Below, one piece after another: positions 33,216-41,135 of a DNA stretch of 64,000 bases. Location of the stretch: NCBI RefSeq assembly GCF_013363995.1, contig NZ_JABWGO010000006.1:62001-126000 (forward strand). The letters run 5' to 3'. Under the pieces are notes generated by a model that made no database searches, was not told the DNA's origin, and saw only the letters and a program-made list of their open reading frames with translations. The DNA comes from Nonomuraea rhodomycinica (lineage in GTDB: Bacteria; Actinomycetota; Actinomycetes; Streptosporangiales; Streptosporangiaceae). Positions within the stretch are counted from its first letter, which is position 1; each line of letters begins with the position of its first letter. Made by a program: the position numbers and the translations under genes.

Positions 33216-34558
33216 ACGAGGGCGGCGGCCAGGCAGGCGACGGGGACGACCGGCAGCACGTAGCGGTGGTCGAAGTCCAGGACCGCGACCGGGCCGATCA
33301 GCAGGCCCGCCGCCACGGCCCAGGGCAGCAGCGCCACGCCGGGCCGCCGCACCGCGGCGACCCCGCCCAGCAGGAGGATCACCCCCAGGAACGGGCCGCG
33401 CAGGTAGGCGGCGTACTGGTAGGCGACGAGGAAGTCCGCGTACGGCGACACCGACGACAGGCCGCGGATGTCCCGGTCGTACTCCCGCCTGACCTTGTCG
33501 ATCAGCGGCTGGTCGGGCAGCTCCCCCTGCCCGATCCTGAACCCGAACGCCGGGGTGGTGCGGTCCGGGTGCGGGATCGGGGTCCAGGAGAAGGCGATGG
33601 CGGTGTCGCGTACGACGTCGCCCAGGTAGTCCAGCGGCTGGGCGAGGATCGCGTCGATCGCGAACGAGCGGGCGAGGTCGTTGTGCGCGAACCGGCCGCC
33701 GGGCAGCAGGTTGAGCGACGCCCCCGGGGCCCACACGTACTCGGAGGCCGCGTCCACCGTCGTCCCGTTGGGGCACAGGCGCGCCAGGTCGGGCGGCGGC
33801 TGGATGCGGGCGCAGTCGGCGAAGGTCATCGTGCGGGCCCACAGGGCGACGCCGTCGGCGCCGCTGATGGCGAAACGGCCGTGGTGCCGGGCGTACCAGG
33901 CGGCGTAGCCGGCCAGCGGCAGCGACCCCGCCAGGACCAGCGCGACCAGCGGCCGCCATCCCGCGCGCCGTACGGCCAGCACCAGCACGACGAGCAGCAG
34001 CAGCGGCAGCGCGATCGTCCGGGTCAGCGCGGCCAGGGCGAAGAGCAGGCCCGCTCCGCCGGCGGCGCGCACGGACAGCCGGGGCGACCACATCAGCACG
34101 GCCAGCCCGGCCACGATGAGGAAGATGAACTGCGTGTCCGACAGGACGGCCTGCTCCAGGCGCAGGAAGGAGGCGTCGAACAGCAGCGGCACCGCCGCCG
34201 ACGCCGCCACCCAGCCGGGCGCCGACCTGCGGCGCAGCACCGCGTACAGCAGCGTCCCGGTGCCCAGGCCGATGACGTGCTGGACGGCCGCGACCAGCTC
34301 CACGCTGTGGAACGGCAGCAGCGCCCGCAGCAGCAACGGGTAGCCGATCGGGTGGAACGTCGCCGACGGGGCCGGGTGCACGGCGGTGTCGAGGTAGGTG
34401 AAGGAGTCGTACCAGTAGAGCGTGGCGGGGCGGTAGCCGAGCATCGTCACGACCCGCAGCGCGGCGGCCAGGAGCAGCGACGCGGCGAAGACGCGGTGGC
34501 CGGCGAGGGCGACCAGGCGGCGCTGAGGGGGAAGCGCCACGCGGGTGTCGGTGAGCAC
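32891..34558 (-). CDS. Polytopic glycosyltransferase (ArnT/PMT-like, lipid-linked donor)
   Basis: This frame codes 555 residues. The first 445 or so form a membrane glycosyltransferase with about ten helices and the early acidic loop YWYDSFTYLDTAVHP used to bind a polyprenyl-phosphate sugar. SFLRLEQAVLSDTQFIFLIV and AALTRTIALPLLLLV are further family segments. From near 33215 the frame simply runs on antisense to the TetR gene and codes about 108 low-complexity Arg/Ser/Ala residues. The true protein may end near 33215 through a lost stop, or really carry the tail. The GTG start at 34558 has only a weak ribosome-binding site. Confidence 0.78.
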   Translation of the reverse strand: MLTDTRVALPPQRRLVALAGHRVFAASLLLAAALRVVTMLGYRPATLYWYDSFTYLDTAVHPAPSATFHPIGYPLLLRALLPFHSVELVAAVQHVIGLGTGTLLYAVLRRRSAPGWVAASAAVPLLFDASFLRLEQAVLSDTQFIFLIVAGLAVLMWSPRLSVRAAGGAGLLFALAALTRTIALPLLLLVVLVLAVRRAGWRPLVALVLAGSLPLAGYAAWYARHHGRFAISGADGVALWARTMTFADCARIQPPPDLARLCPNGTTVDAASEYVWAPGASLNLLPGGRFAHNDLARSFAIDAILAQPLDYLGDVVRDTAIAFSWTPIPHPDRTTPAFGFRIGQGELPDQPLIDKVRREYDRDIRGLSSVSPYADFLVAYQYAAYLRGPFLGVILLLGGVAAVRRPGVALLPWAVAAGLLIGPVAVLDFDHRYVLPVVPVACLAAALVQAPGGRAERRRARTARRARSAARGSRCSWRAWLSAMSRPMSSNATSAGSVSPGRSPASTARPASLHSRADQASNRASIASRTAPSRPSNSWAAATKKQPPGNTSRSR

Positions 34559-34617
34559 GCGAGATCCGATCGTGGGGGCATGACGGGGGTCCGCGCATGC
34601 CGAGGACGACGCATGGC

Positions 34618-34804
34618 GGTGATGGGGGCACGCGCTCAGCGGCGCGTGGTGATGGGGTCCGCGCTCAGCGCGGGGTGACTGGTGCCGCGCTCAGCGCGCG
34701 GTGACTGGTGCCGCGCTCAGCGCGCGGTGACCGGTGCCGCGCTCAGCGCGCAATGACCGGTGCCGCGCTCGGCGCGCGGTGATCCGGGGCGCGCTCGGCC
34801 GCGC
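34618..34804. repeat. 26-bp tandem repeat array, about seven units
   Basis: Five contiguous 26-bp units (34648-34777) share the frame GGTGA..GGTGCCGCGCTCAG, ending in CGCGC. A 30-bp variant precedes them (34618-34647) and a 27-bp variant follows (34778-34804). Each unit holds the near-palindrome GCGCTCAGCGC. The array fills the 278-bp gap between the sigma partner gene and the glycosyltransferase gene, both leftward. There are no spacers, so it is not a CRISPR array. It could form stacked hairpins in RNA. Confidence 0.88.
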
Positions 34805-34836
34805 GCCCCGGGGGAGCTCTCAGTGCCGGGCCGGGA

Positions 34837-35676
34837 TCAGCAGCGGGACGGCGGCGCCGGCTCGCGCCGGGTGGTGGGCTCGGCGCCGACCAGCAGGAGG
34901 GCCTGGCCGTCGGCGCTCATGACGCCGTCGTACACGTACCAGCCGCCGGGGGCCGAGGGGGCCGCGCGCTTGCCGTACTGGATGTACGAGGGCGTGACCC
35001 CCTTCTCGCGCAGGAGCGCCGAGATGCCGGCGACGCTCTTGTTGACGTAGTCCACGCAGTGCAGAGGTTCGCCGGGCGTGGCGATGCTGGGCGGCAGCTT
35101 GTACCTCTCGCCGGGCAGGGCCCGCCTGCCGAGAGTGATCTCGGCCTTCTTGTCGAAGTCGACCGGCACCTTCACGCCGATGGGGCAGCCGGCGAACCGC
35201 TCGCACGGCCCCGGGGCGTCGATCGTGGTGATCGGACCTTCGCCGGGCACCATCCGACCGGACATCAACTGGTCCATGTCGTTGATCACGATGAGCTGGC
35301 CCGTCAGGCTCGCGGAGGTCGGCACCACGTCGAGCGTGATGTCCAGTCCCCTGGCCCTGAGCTGGCGCTGGTACACCTCGGGCTCGGCCAGCAGGTCCTT
35401 CACCGTGATCACGTAGTGGTCGTCCACCAGCTCGATGTCGAGCGCGGCGGAGGCGGGCGCCTGGGCGATGCCGAAGGACAGCAGGGCCGCCAGCGTGGCC
35501 AGGACCGGCACGGTCGCCCACCTGCGCGGCCGGGGAACGGCGAGCCAGCCGCGGCGGCGGCGGCGCTCGGGGACGGGGACGGAGGTGATCTCCTCCAGCA
35601 GCTCCCTGGCGATCGGCGTGCTGCCGGGACCGGGATCGGGCGCGATGCCGGCCACCAGGCGGTCGATCTCGTGCAT
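34837..35676 (-). CDS. One-TM protein coupled to second ECF sigma factor (CU044_5270-like)
   Basis: This 279-residue protein opens with MHEIDRLVAGIAPDPGPGST, a conserved cytoplasmic start in this family. A membrane helix follows at about 53-75 (WATVPVLATLAALLSFGIAQ), then an extracytoplasmic domain with LRARGLDITLDVVPTSASLT and a Cys pair in PCERFAGCPIG. The ATG overlaps the sigma stop by one base (TGATG). It is an analogue of the protein at 5.9 kb, so the genome keeps at least two such modules. The role as sigma tether or signal receiver is inferred. Confidence 0.78.
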   Translation of the reverse strand: MHEIDRLVAGIAPDPGPGSTPIARELLEEITSVPVPERRRRRGWLAVPRPRRWATVPVLATLAALLSFGIAQAPASAALDIELVDDHYVITVKDLLAEPEVYQRQLRARGLDITLDVVPTSASLTGQLIVINDMDQLMSGRMVPGEGPITTIDAPGPCERFAGCPIGVKVPVDFDKKAEITLGRRALPGERYKLPPSIATPGEPLHCVDYVNKSVAGISALLREKGVTPSYIQYGKRAAPSAPGGWYVYDGVMSADGQALLLVGAEPTTRREPAPPSRC

Positions 35677-36230
35677 CACATGGCCCCCTTCGTCATCGCG
35701 ACGGCGCGCAGGCCGATGCGGGCCATGTCGACGCCGGCCGTGTCCAGGTGCCTGGCCAGCCGTTTGCGGGCCCGGTGCAGCCGCAGCCGGGTGTTGGCGC
35801 GCGAGCAGCCCAGGACGGTGGCGATCTCGTCGGAGCCCAGCCCCTCCCACCCGGCCAGCGCGAGGATCTCCCGGTCGTCGGGGCTCAGCCGCGCGAACGC
35901 CTCCTGGACGCCCGCCAGGCCGTCGCCGGCCTCGGTCCGCTCCGCCCACACGGCGAGCTGGTGACCGATCCGCTCCACCAGCTCGCTGCGGCGCGACTCG
36001 GCGCGCCGGCCGTTGGCCAGCACGCGGCGGGCCACGCCGAACAGCCACAGGCGCGCGTCCCGCCCCTCGGGGACGTCGTCCAGGCGGCGCCAGGCTGTGG
36101 CGAACGTCTCCGCCAGGGCATCGGCGGCGTCCTCGTGGGAGTCGGTACGCCGGCGGATGTAGGCGAGGATGTCGGTGTAGTTGGCAACGTAGATCACCTC
36201 GAAGCGCTCCTTGCGGTCATGGTGGGTCAC
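35676..36230 (-). CDS. ECF-type RNA polymerase sigma factor
   Basis: This 184-residue sigma factor has region 2 in RFEVIYVANYTDILAYIRRR and DAADALAETFATAWRRLDDV, and region 4 in REILALAGWEGLGSDEIATV with CSRANTRLRLHRARKRLARH. I chose the GTG at 36230, with GAAGG 4 nt upstream; an in-frame ATG lies at 36245. It is coupled to the one-TM partner gene. The same gene order and spacing occur at 5.3-6.5 kb, so the two modules are probably paralogous. Confidence 0.9.
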   Translation of the reverse strand: MTHHDRKERFEVIYVANYTDILAYIRRRTDSHEDAADALAETFATAWRRLDDVPEGRDARLWLFGVARRVLANGRRAESRRSELVERIGHQLAVWAERTEAGDGLAGVQEAFARLSPDDREILALAGWEGLGSDEIATVLGCSRANTRLRLHRARKRLARHLDTAGVDMARIGLRAVAMTKGAM

Positions 36231-36344
36231 GCTGCCTTCTCTCATCCGGTGGGCCCGTCATCCGGTACCTGTCCGGACCCGCCAGATCGTTTCACCCCAC
36301 TTTCAGGCGGATTTTCGCCGCCAGGCACACCCTAGGCTTCGATC

Positions 36345-36881
36345 ATGTCCTCTGATTTCATCGTCTTCCCGGCGACTCCGGAGCACGCCGACACGATGGG
36401 CGAGATCCACGCGGAGGCCTGGGCCGTCGCCTACCGGCCGTACTTCGCCCCCGCGTTCTTCGAGCGGGCGGTCGCGCACCGGCGCGGCAAGTGGCACGCC
36501 GTGCTCGCCGTGCTCGCCGAGGCCGAGGCCGAGGGTGCGGGCGCGGACACGGTGCTGCTCGCCGCCCGTCCCGGCGGGCGGCCGCTGGCGTACGCGTATT
36601 TCGGCGCCTCCCCGGAGCGGCCCGGCGACGTGGAGATCTTCGGCTTCTACAACCACCCGGAGGCATGGGGCAGCGGCGTGGCCGGCACGCTCATGGCGGC
36701 CACGCTCGACACCCTGCGCGCGCGAGGTTTCCGGCGCGCGCACCTGTGGACGCTGCGCGACACCGCGCAGTCACGCCGCTTCTACGCCAAGAACGGCTTC
36801 ACCGAGTCGGGCGCCACGCGAGGCCACGACTTCGGCGACGGCAACCCCATCGACCAGGTCGAGTACGAGATCACGCTCTGA
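36345..36881 (+). CDS. GNAT-family N-acetyltransferase
   Basis: This 178-residue acetyltransferase has the GNAT acetyl-CoA-binding stretch in VEIFGFYNHPEAWGSGVAGT (Gly-x-Gly-x-Gly/Ala type), the end motif RAHLWTLRDTAQSRRFYAKN and GFTESGATR. It starts with FPATPEHADTMGEIHAEAWA, typical of small-molecule or protein N-terminal acetylases. The substrate cannot be predicted. It is divergent from the sigma gene; a short tandem repeat follows its stop. Confidence 0.9.
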   Translation: MSSDFIVFPATPEHADTMGEIHAEAWAVAYRPYFAPAFFERAVAHRRGKWHAVLAVLAEAEAEGAGADTVLLAARPGGRPLAYAYFGASPERPGDVEIFGFYNHPEAWGSGVAGTLMAATLDTLRARGFRRAHLWTLRDTAQSRRFYAKNGFTESGATRGHDFGDGNPIDQVEYEITL

Positions 36882-36897
36882 GCGGGACCGCGGCCGA

Positions 36898-36965
36898 GAC
36901 CGCGACGGGATCGCGACCGCGACGGGATCGCGACCGCGACGGGATCGGGACCGCGACGGGATCGC
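36898..36965. repeat. 17-bp tandem repeat, four units
   Basis: GACCGCGACGGGATCGC repeats head-to-tail at 36898-36914, 36915-36931, 36932-36948 (one G for C at the end) and 36949-36965, with degenerate copies on both sides. It starts 17 bp after the GNAT stop and fills the gap to a convergent small gene. A 17-bp period cannot be coding in one frame. Confidence 0.88.
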
Positions 36966-37000
36966 GACCGGACTGCGACGCCGACCGGCTCCTGGACCGG

Positions 37001-37213
37001 TCAGCCGGCCCGGAGGCGGTCGAAGAGCTGGAGCGCCGCCTGCCGCACGTCGTCGGGCGACAGCCCGTCCAGCGTCTGCCGGGCGTGGTCGGCGTCCCGC
37101 GTCGTGGCCAGCGTGATGGCCACCGACGTCGCGGCGGTACGGTCCAGCGACCCGGCGGGCGCGGCGTCGGCCAGTTCCTGGGCGCTCGCGGCGAGGTCGA
37201 GGTTGTCTGTCAA
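37001..37213 (-). CDS. Small acidic helical protein of unknown function
   Basis: This 70-residue protein is chosen with a TTG start at 37213 because GAGGAGG lies 4 nt upstream; the frame is open to 37246. It is Ala/Asp-rich and helical (LAASAQELADAAPAGSLDRT, LSPDDVRQAALQLFDRLRAG). It resembles short actinobacterial proteins with no known role. It is convergent with the GNAT gene. Confidence 0.55.
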   Translation of the reverse strand: MTDNLDLAASAQELADAAPAGSLDRTAATSVAITLATTRDADHARQTLDGLSPDDVRQAALQLFDRLRAG

Positions 37214-37333
37214 CGGGCCTCCTCGGATGCGTACGGCACGGCCCATTGCACCATCTGAAGTCGTGCTCCATCCACCATTTGCCGATTCGCCACGACGAGT
37301 CGTCCCTTCCAGGGCCCTCCGGTGACGAGCCGG

Positions 37334-37666
37334 TCAGGCGGCGCGCAACGGGTCATGGCCCACGGAGAGCTGGAGCCGCCGTGCCTCGTCGTCGGTTCTG
37401 TTGTCGAGGGTCTCCACCAGGTCCACGACCTGGCGCATGGTGTCGAGGTCGTCCTCGGTCAGGTCGGTCTTCCGCTTGGCCAGCACGTGCAGGACGCCGC
37501 GTCCCAGCTCGTCGATCCCCAGGTCGGTCTCGGCGGGGAAGGTGGTGTCCGCGCCGGCGGCGTCGGCCAGCAGGTAGGCCCGCAGCTCCTCGGAGGTCAT
37601 GTTCACCACTCCGTGGAACTCCTCCCAGAGCAGGTCGGCGTCGTAGTTCTCGGGGTCAGCACTCAT
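37334..37666 (-). CDS. DUF3140 family protein
   Basis: This 110-residue protein matches the DUF3140 pattern: LLWEEFHGVVNMTSEELRAY near the start, VLHVLAKRKTDLTEDDLDTM in the middle and a short variable tail. The fold is expected to be all-helical and small. Function is unknown; some members are found near DNA-related or stress genes, which does not help here. Start ATG at 37666. Confidence 0.85.
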   Translation of the reverse strand: MSADPENYDADLLWEEFHGVVNMTSEELRAYLLADAAGADTTFPAETDLGIDELGRGVLHVLAKRKTDLTEDDLDTMRQVVDLVETLDNRTDDEARRLQLSVGHDPLRAA

Positions 37667-37695
37667 ACGCGCCCGCCTACCCGCTCGTTCCCGCG

Positions 37696-38352
37696 TTACG
37701 CGCCCGGCACGGCGAGCCCCGACTCATAGGCGGCGATGACGGCCTGGACCCGGTCGCGCAGGCCGAGCTTGGACAGCACGTTGCTGACGTGCGTCTTCAC
37801 GGTGTGCTCGCTCACCACCATCGCCTCCGCGATCTCCGCGTTGGACAGCCCGCGGGCGATGAGCTGAAGCGTCTCGCGCTCCCTCGCGGTCAGGACGCCC
37901 AGCGCCTCGGCGGGCCGGGCGGCCGGGCGGGACGTGAACGCCGAGATCAGCCGCGTGGTCACCTGGGGCGCCAGCAGCGACTCGCCCCCGGCGACCACCC
38001 GCACGGCGTTGACCAGGTCGTCGCGGCGGACGTCCTTGAGCAGGAACCCGCTGGCCCCGGCCCGCAGCGCGTCGTAGACGTAGTCGTCGTGGTCGAACGT
38101 CGTCAGCATGAGCACCCGGCAGCGGGCTTCCGCGCAGACGACGCGGGCCGCCTCGATGCCGTCCATGCGGGGCATGCGGATGTCGAGCAGGAGCACGTCG
38201 GGGTCGTGCTCGCGCACCGCCGCGACGGCTTCGGCGCCGTCGCCGGCCTCGGCGACCACGTCGATGTCCGGCTGGGCGTCGAGGATCATCGCGAAGCCGC
38301 CCCGGACCAGCTCCTGGTCGTCGGCCACCACGATCCTGATGCGGTCGCTCAC
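37696..38352 (-). CDS. NarL/LuxR-type response regulator
   Basis: This 218-residue regulator has a receiver domain (IRIVVADDQELVRGGFAMIL; phospho-Asp in DVLLLDIRMPRMDG; Lys in GFLLKDVRR) and a LuxR helix-turn-helix (LTARERETLQLIARGLSNAE). I chose the GTG at 38352 because AGAAGGG lies 8 nt upstream and the protein then starts at the receiver. An in-frame GTG with its own site exists at 38394, where the start region is duplicated. It is the partner of the kinase gene that ends at 38437. Confidence 0.92.
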   Translation of the reverse strand: MSDRIRIVVADDQELVRGGFAMILDAQPDIDVVAEAGDGAEAVAAVREHDPDVLLLDIRMPRMDGIEAARVVCAEARCRVLMLTTFDHDDYVYDALRAGASGFLLKDVRRDDLVNAVRVVAGGESLLAPQVTTRLISAFTSRPAARPAEALGVLTARERETLQLIARGLSNAEIAEAMVVSEHTVKTHVSNVLSKLGLRDRVQAVIAAYESGLAVPGA

Positions 38353-38440
38353 GGTCCGGCCCTTCTGGTCGCTCTGCTCGCTCTGGTCGCTCACGGTCCG
38401 CCCTTCTTGTCGCTCACGTTCCACCGTTCCGGTCGCTCAC
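38344..38440 (-). repeat. Repeated translation-start region of the response regulator
   Basis: Read leftward, GTGAGCGAC occurs with its GTG at 38440, 38417, 38394 and 38352. Copies at 38394 and 38352 each follow an AAGGGCGGACC-like site, and they share a frame. Copies at 38417 and 38440 are 23 bp apart and out of frame. The 38440 copy overlaps the kinase stop (GTGA), which is where a coupled start would normally be. The ancestral start seems to have been duplicated downstream. Confidence 0.8.
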
Positions 38441-39609
38441 GAGCCCGCCACCGGGAGCCGTACCGACACCCGGTAGCCCGGCCCGTCCTGGCGGGGGCCG
38501 GCCGTGGCGACGCCGCCGCACGCGGCGGCGCGCTCGCGCATCCCGATCAGGCCGTTGCCGCCCGAGGGCAGCGCACGGCCCGCGCCCCGCCCGTCGTCGG
38601 TGATGTCGATCATGAGGCTGCCGTTCTCCCAGGTGAGCCGGATGTCGGCGCGGCGCGCGCCGGCGTGCTTCACGGTGTTGGTCAGGGCCTCCTGCGTGAT
38701 CCGGTAGGCGGCCACCGCGCAGTCGGGCGCGAGCGGCCGCGGCTCTCCGGTCGTGGAGAACGTCACGTCCAGGCCGGCGCCGGTGACCTGCTCGGCCAGC
38801 GTGGGCAGGTCCTCGACGGTGGGCTGCGGCACCCTGGGCGCCTCGCCCTCCTTCAGCACGCCGAGCATCCGCCTGAGCTGCGTCATCGCGTCGCGCCCGG
38901 CGGCGGCGATCGCGTCGAACGCGGCCTCGGCGCGCGCCGGGTTCGACCGCACCACCACGGGTCCCGCCTCGGCCTGTACCACCATGAGGCTGACCGCGTG
39001 GGCGAGGATGTCGTGCATGTCGCGGGCGATGCGGGCCCGCTCGCGCTCGGCGGCTCGTTCGGCCTCCACCTGGCGCTCCCTCTCCAGTCGGGCGGCCCGT
39101 TCCTCCAGGGCCGCGGCGTGCGCGCGGGACGTGGCGGTCGCCCGGCCCACCGCGTACGCGGCGACGAACACGATGACGCCACGCAGCGCGGTCTCCGACG
39201 AACCGACCACCAGCATGCCGCCGACGAGCGTCACGACCAGCATGACCAGCCGCTTCCAGCGCGGCGAGCGGGCGGCGACGGTGTAGAAGGCGACGGTCGC
39301 GCCGTACCAGATGGGCTGCCGGGCGACGTCGTCGGCCAGGTCGTACAGGGCGCCGACGCACAGGCTCGTGACCAGGACCGCCACGGGCGCCCGCCGCCGC
39401 CACACCAGGGGCAGCGAGGCGCCGGCCGCGACCGCGTAGCCCCACCAGTCCCACGGGCGCCCGGTCGAGCTGACCCCGGTCAGGAGCGGCCAGAGCTGTG
39501 CCAGCAGGATCACCGCGGTCAGCGCCGCGTCGACCCAGAGGGGCGGCAGCTCGGCCAGCCGCCGGCGCGCGGCCTCGACGAAGGGCGGATACGACGGCGG
39601 GGAGGACAC
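38437..39609 (-). CDS. Sensor histidine kinase (HPK7 type)
   Basis: This 390-residue kinase has about five membrane helices (roughly residues 25-160), a coiled coil (EERAARLERERQVEAERAAE), the phospho-acceptor box RDMHDILAHAVSLMVVQAEA and an ATPase domain with EALTNTVKHAGARRADI, DDGRGAG and GNGLIGMRERAAACG. It pairs with the regulator just downstream. I chose the GTG at 39609; the frame runs on to 39780 through Arg/Gly repeats that are unlikely to be translated. It resembles the pair at 22-23.8 kb but is not a recent copy. Confidence 0.9.
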   Translation of the reverse strand: MSSPPSYPPFVEAARRRLAELPPLWVDAALTAVILLAQLWPLLTGVSSTGRPWDWWGYAVAAGASLPLVWRRRAPVAVLVTSLCVGALYDLADDVARQPIWYGATVAFYTVAARSPRWKRLVMLVVTLVGGMLVVGSSETALRGVIVFVAAYAVGRATATSRAHAAALEERAARLERERQVEAERAAERERARIARDMHDILAHAVSLMVVQAEAGPVVVRSNPARAEAAFDAIAAAGRDAMTQLRRMLGVLKEGEAPRVPQPTVEDLPTLAEQVTGAGLDVTFSTTGEPRPLAPDCAVAAYRITQEALTNTVKHAGARRADIRLTWENGSLMIDITDDGRGAGRALPSGGNGLIGMRERAAACGGVATAGPRQDGPGYRVSVRLPVAGS

Positions 39610-39742
39610 GGCGTCCCAGTCTGCCGCATGTCCGGCAGGTCGCCTCGGCCGGCCTTCGCCGCGTACCAGCCGCCCCTTCCCGCGTCCGAGCCGCTCCTTC
39701 CCGCGGCCGGCTTCTGCGCGGCCGGCTTCTGCGTGTCCGGCC
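39610..39742. repeat. Degenerate short repeats upstream of the second kinase gene
   Basis: The gap between the kinase start and the preceding membrane-protein gene holds imperfect copies of GCCGGCTTCTGCG (near 39708-39740) and of CTTCCCGCG. No gene or clear promoter is visible in it. The copies code Arg/Gly-rich low-complexity text in the antisense frame. Confidence 0.4.
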
Positions 39743-40327
39743 TCAGGCATGGGCGAGGGCGTGGCGCGGGGTCGCCGCACCGCGGCGGGAGAGCTGCACG
39801 AACGAGACCAGCAGCAGAAGGGCGCCGGCCGGGATCAGGTCGCGGTCGATGAGCGGCAGCGTGAAGTCCAGGAACACGAGGACGGGCGTCCAGGCCCGCG
39901 CCTGCCGCCGCACGGCGAGCTGGGTGACGAGCACGAACTGCGCGACGTAGAACAGGAACGGCCCGGCGTCGTAGACGGCCAGCGACACCCCCGGCACGGC
40001 CTTGACCTGGTCGAACAGCGGTCCCATGGCCGCGTGGTCGGCGGCAGTGAAGCCCACCGCGATGTCGACGGCGAACTGCGCGAACGCGCACGCGATGCCG
40101 GCCACACCCACGGCCACGGCCGTGGTGGCGAGCGCGTTGCGGTCCAGCCGCCGCCGCAGCTCCCAGAAGATGGGGACGAACAACACCAGGGCCGCCATGA
40201 ACGCCAGATGCCCGGTGGTCCAGGCCGGGCCGGGCCCCCTCTCGCCGTCGAACCCGTCGACGATGCGGATCACCCCGTACGCGAAGATCAGCAGGGGGGC
40301 GGCGACGAAAGCGGTGCGGATGTTCAC
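39743..40327 (-). CDS. Polytopic membrane protein of unknown function
   Basis: This 194-residue protein has about six hydrophobic segments (residues 5-22, 40-57, 67-92, 115-135, 145-160 and 165-180). It contains FDGERGPGPAWTTGHLAFMA and a short C-terminal tail. It resembles uncharacterised DUF-type actinobacterial membrane proteins; I cannot name the family. GGAGGCCC precedes the ATG at 40327. It is on the same strand as the second two-component system and ends 133 bp before the kinase start, so it may share its control. Confidence 0.65.
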   Translation of the reverse strand: MNIRTAFVAAPLLIFAYGVIRIVDGFDGERGPGPAWTTGHLAFMAALVLFVPIFWELRRRLDRNALATTAVAVGVAGIACAFAQFAVDIAVGFTAADHAAMGPLFDQVKAVPGVSLAVYDAGPFLFYVAQFVLVTQLAVRRQARAWTPVLVFLDFTLPLIDRDLIPAGALLLLVSFVQLSRRGAATPRHALAHA

Positions 40328-40389
40328 GGAGGGCCTCCAGGGGGCGTGGTGCTTACCCCGGTAATCCTCCGAGTTCGCTGGTCAGAGCG

Positions 40390-40409
40390 GATCGCCGCGA
40401 CGAGCGATC
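40390..40409. terminator. Hairpin downstream of the ferritin-like gene
   Basis: GATCGC (40390-40395) and GCGATC (40404-40409) form a 6-bp stem with an 8-nt loop, in the 166-bp gap after the leftward ferritin gene (stop at 40494) and before the next leftward gene. It could be a weak terminator or an operator. Confidence 0.3.
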
Positions 40410-40493
40410 CTCGATCTCACTCCTGGGAGGGAGTCTCTCGCCCGCACGACCGGTCCGCGTGGGTGAGGCCGGCGGGCGAGGGGCGGCGGCCCT

Positions 40494-41048
40494 TCAGAGC
40501 GGCGACGCCGGCGGGCCCTGGGGGATGCGTTCGAGCAGGCTCTGCATGTCGTCGGCATGCTCCTCCTCCTTGGCGAGCAGCTCCTCGAACACCCGCCGCG
40601 TCGTGATGTCGCGCTCGCCCAGCCACTGGATGATCTCCGTGTACGTGGCCACGGCGACCCGCTCGGCCACGAGATCTTCCTTGATCATGTCGATGAGCCC
40701 GCGGCTGGCGTCGTACTGGGAGTGGGCGCGCGCGGTGAGCGTGTCGGGGTTGAAGTCCGGCTCGCCGCCGAGCTGGACGATCCGGGCCGCGAGCTTGTCC
40801 GCGTGCTCCTGCTCCTCGCCGGCGTGCTCCAGGAACTCCTGCGCGACGGACTCCGACTGGATCCCGGAGGCGGTGTAGTAGTGGCGCTTGTAGCGCAGCA
40901 CGCACACCAGCTCGGTGGCCAGGGCCTCGTTGCACACCTGGATCACGCGCTCCAGGTCGGCGCCGTACGCGTCGGTGATGGGACCCTTGTCGATCTCCGC
41001 GCGGGCCCGTTCACGGATGGTGGTGATGTCGGTCAGGAACTCAGCCAT
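40494..41048 (-). CDS. Bacterioferritin-like iron protein
   Basis: This 184-residue four-helix protein stores or oxidises iron. The helices carry the di-iron ligands: E in NEALATELVCVLRYKRHYYT, ExxH in EFLEHAGEEQEHADKLAARI, E in DMIKEDLVAERVAVATYTEI and ExxH in LAKEEEHADDMQSLLER. It is longer than most Bfr (about 158) and lacks the clear haem-binding Met, so it belongs to the ferritin-like group related to Dps and Bfr. The ATG at 41048 opens MAEFLTDITTIRERARAEID. It probably protects against oxidative stress. Confidence 0.88.
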   Translation of the reverse strand: MAEFLTDITTIRERARAEIDKGPITDAYGADLERVIQVCNEALATELVCVLRYKRHYYTASGIQSESVAQEFLEHAGEEQEHADKLAARIVQLGGEPDFNPDTLTARAHSQYDASRGLIDMIKEDLVAERVAVATYTEIIQWLGERDITTRRVFEELLAKEEEHADDMQSLLERIPQGPPASPL

Positions 41049-41135
41049 GGGCTCCCTATGCCCACAGGACGGGTGAAGACTCGCCCCGCCGCAGGTGGAA
41101 GCGGGTGTCTCGGGCCGGCGGCGGCGTACGGGCGA

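Noticed and set aside
31494-34631. Frame of 1045 codons on the - strand
   Set aside because: It is a shadow of the glycosyltransferase and FabH-like genes; composition is Arg/Gly/Pro/Ala and no motif appears.
34618-34804. CRISPR-like array
   Set aside because: Units abut without unique spacers and no cas genes are near. It is a simple tandem repeat.
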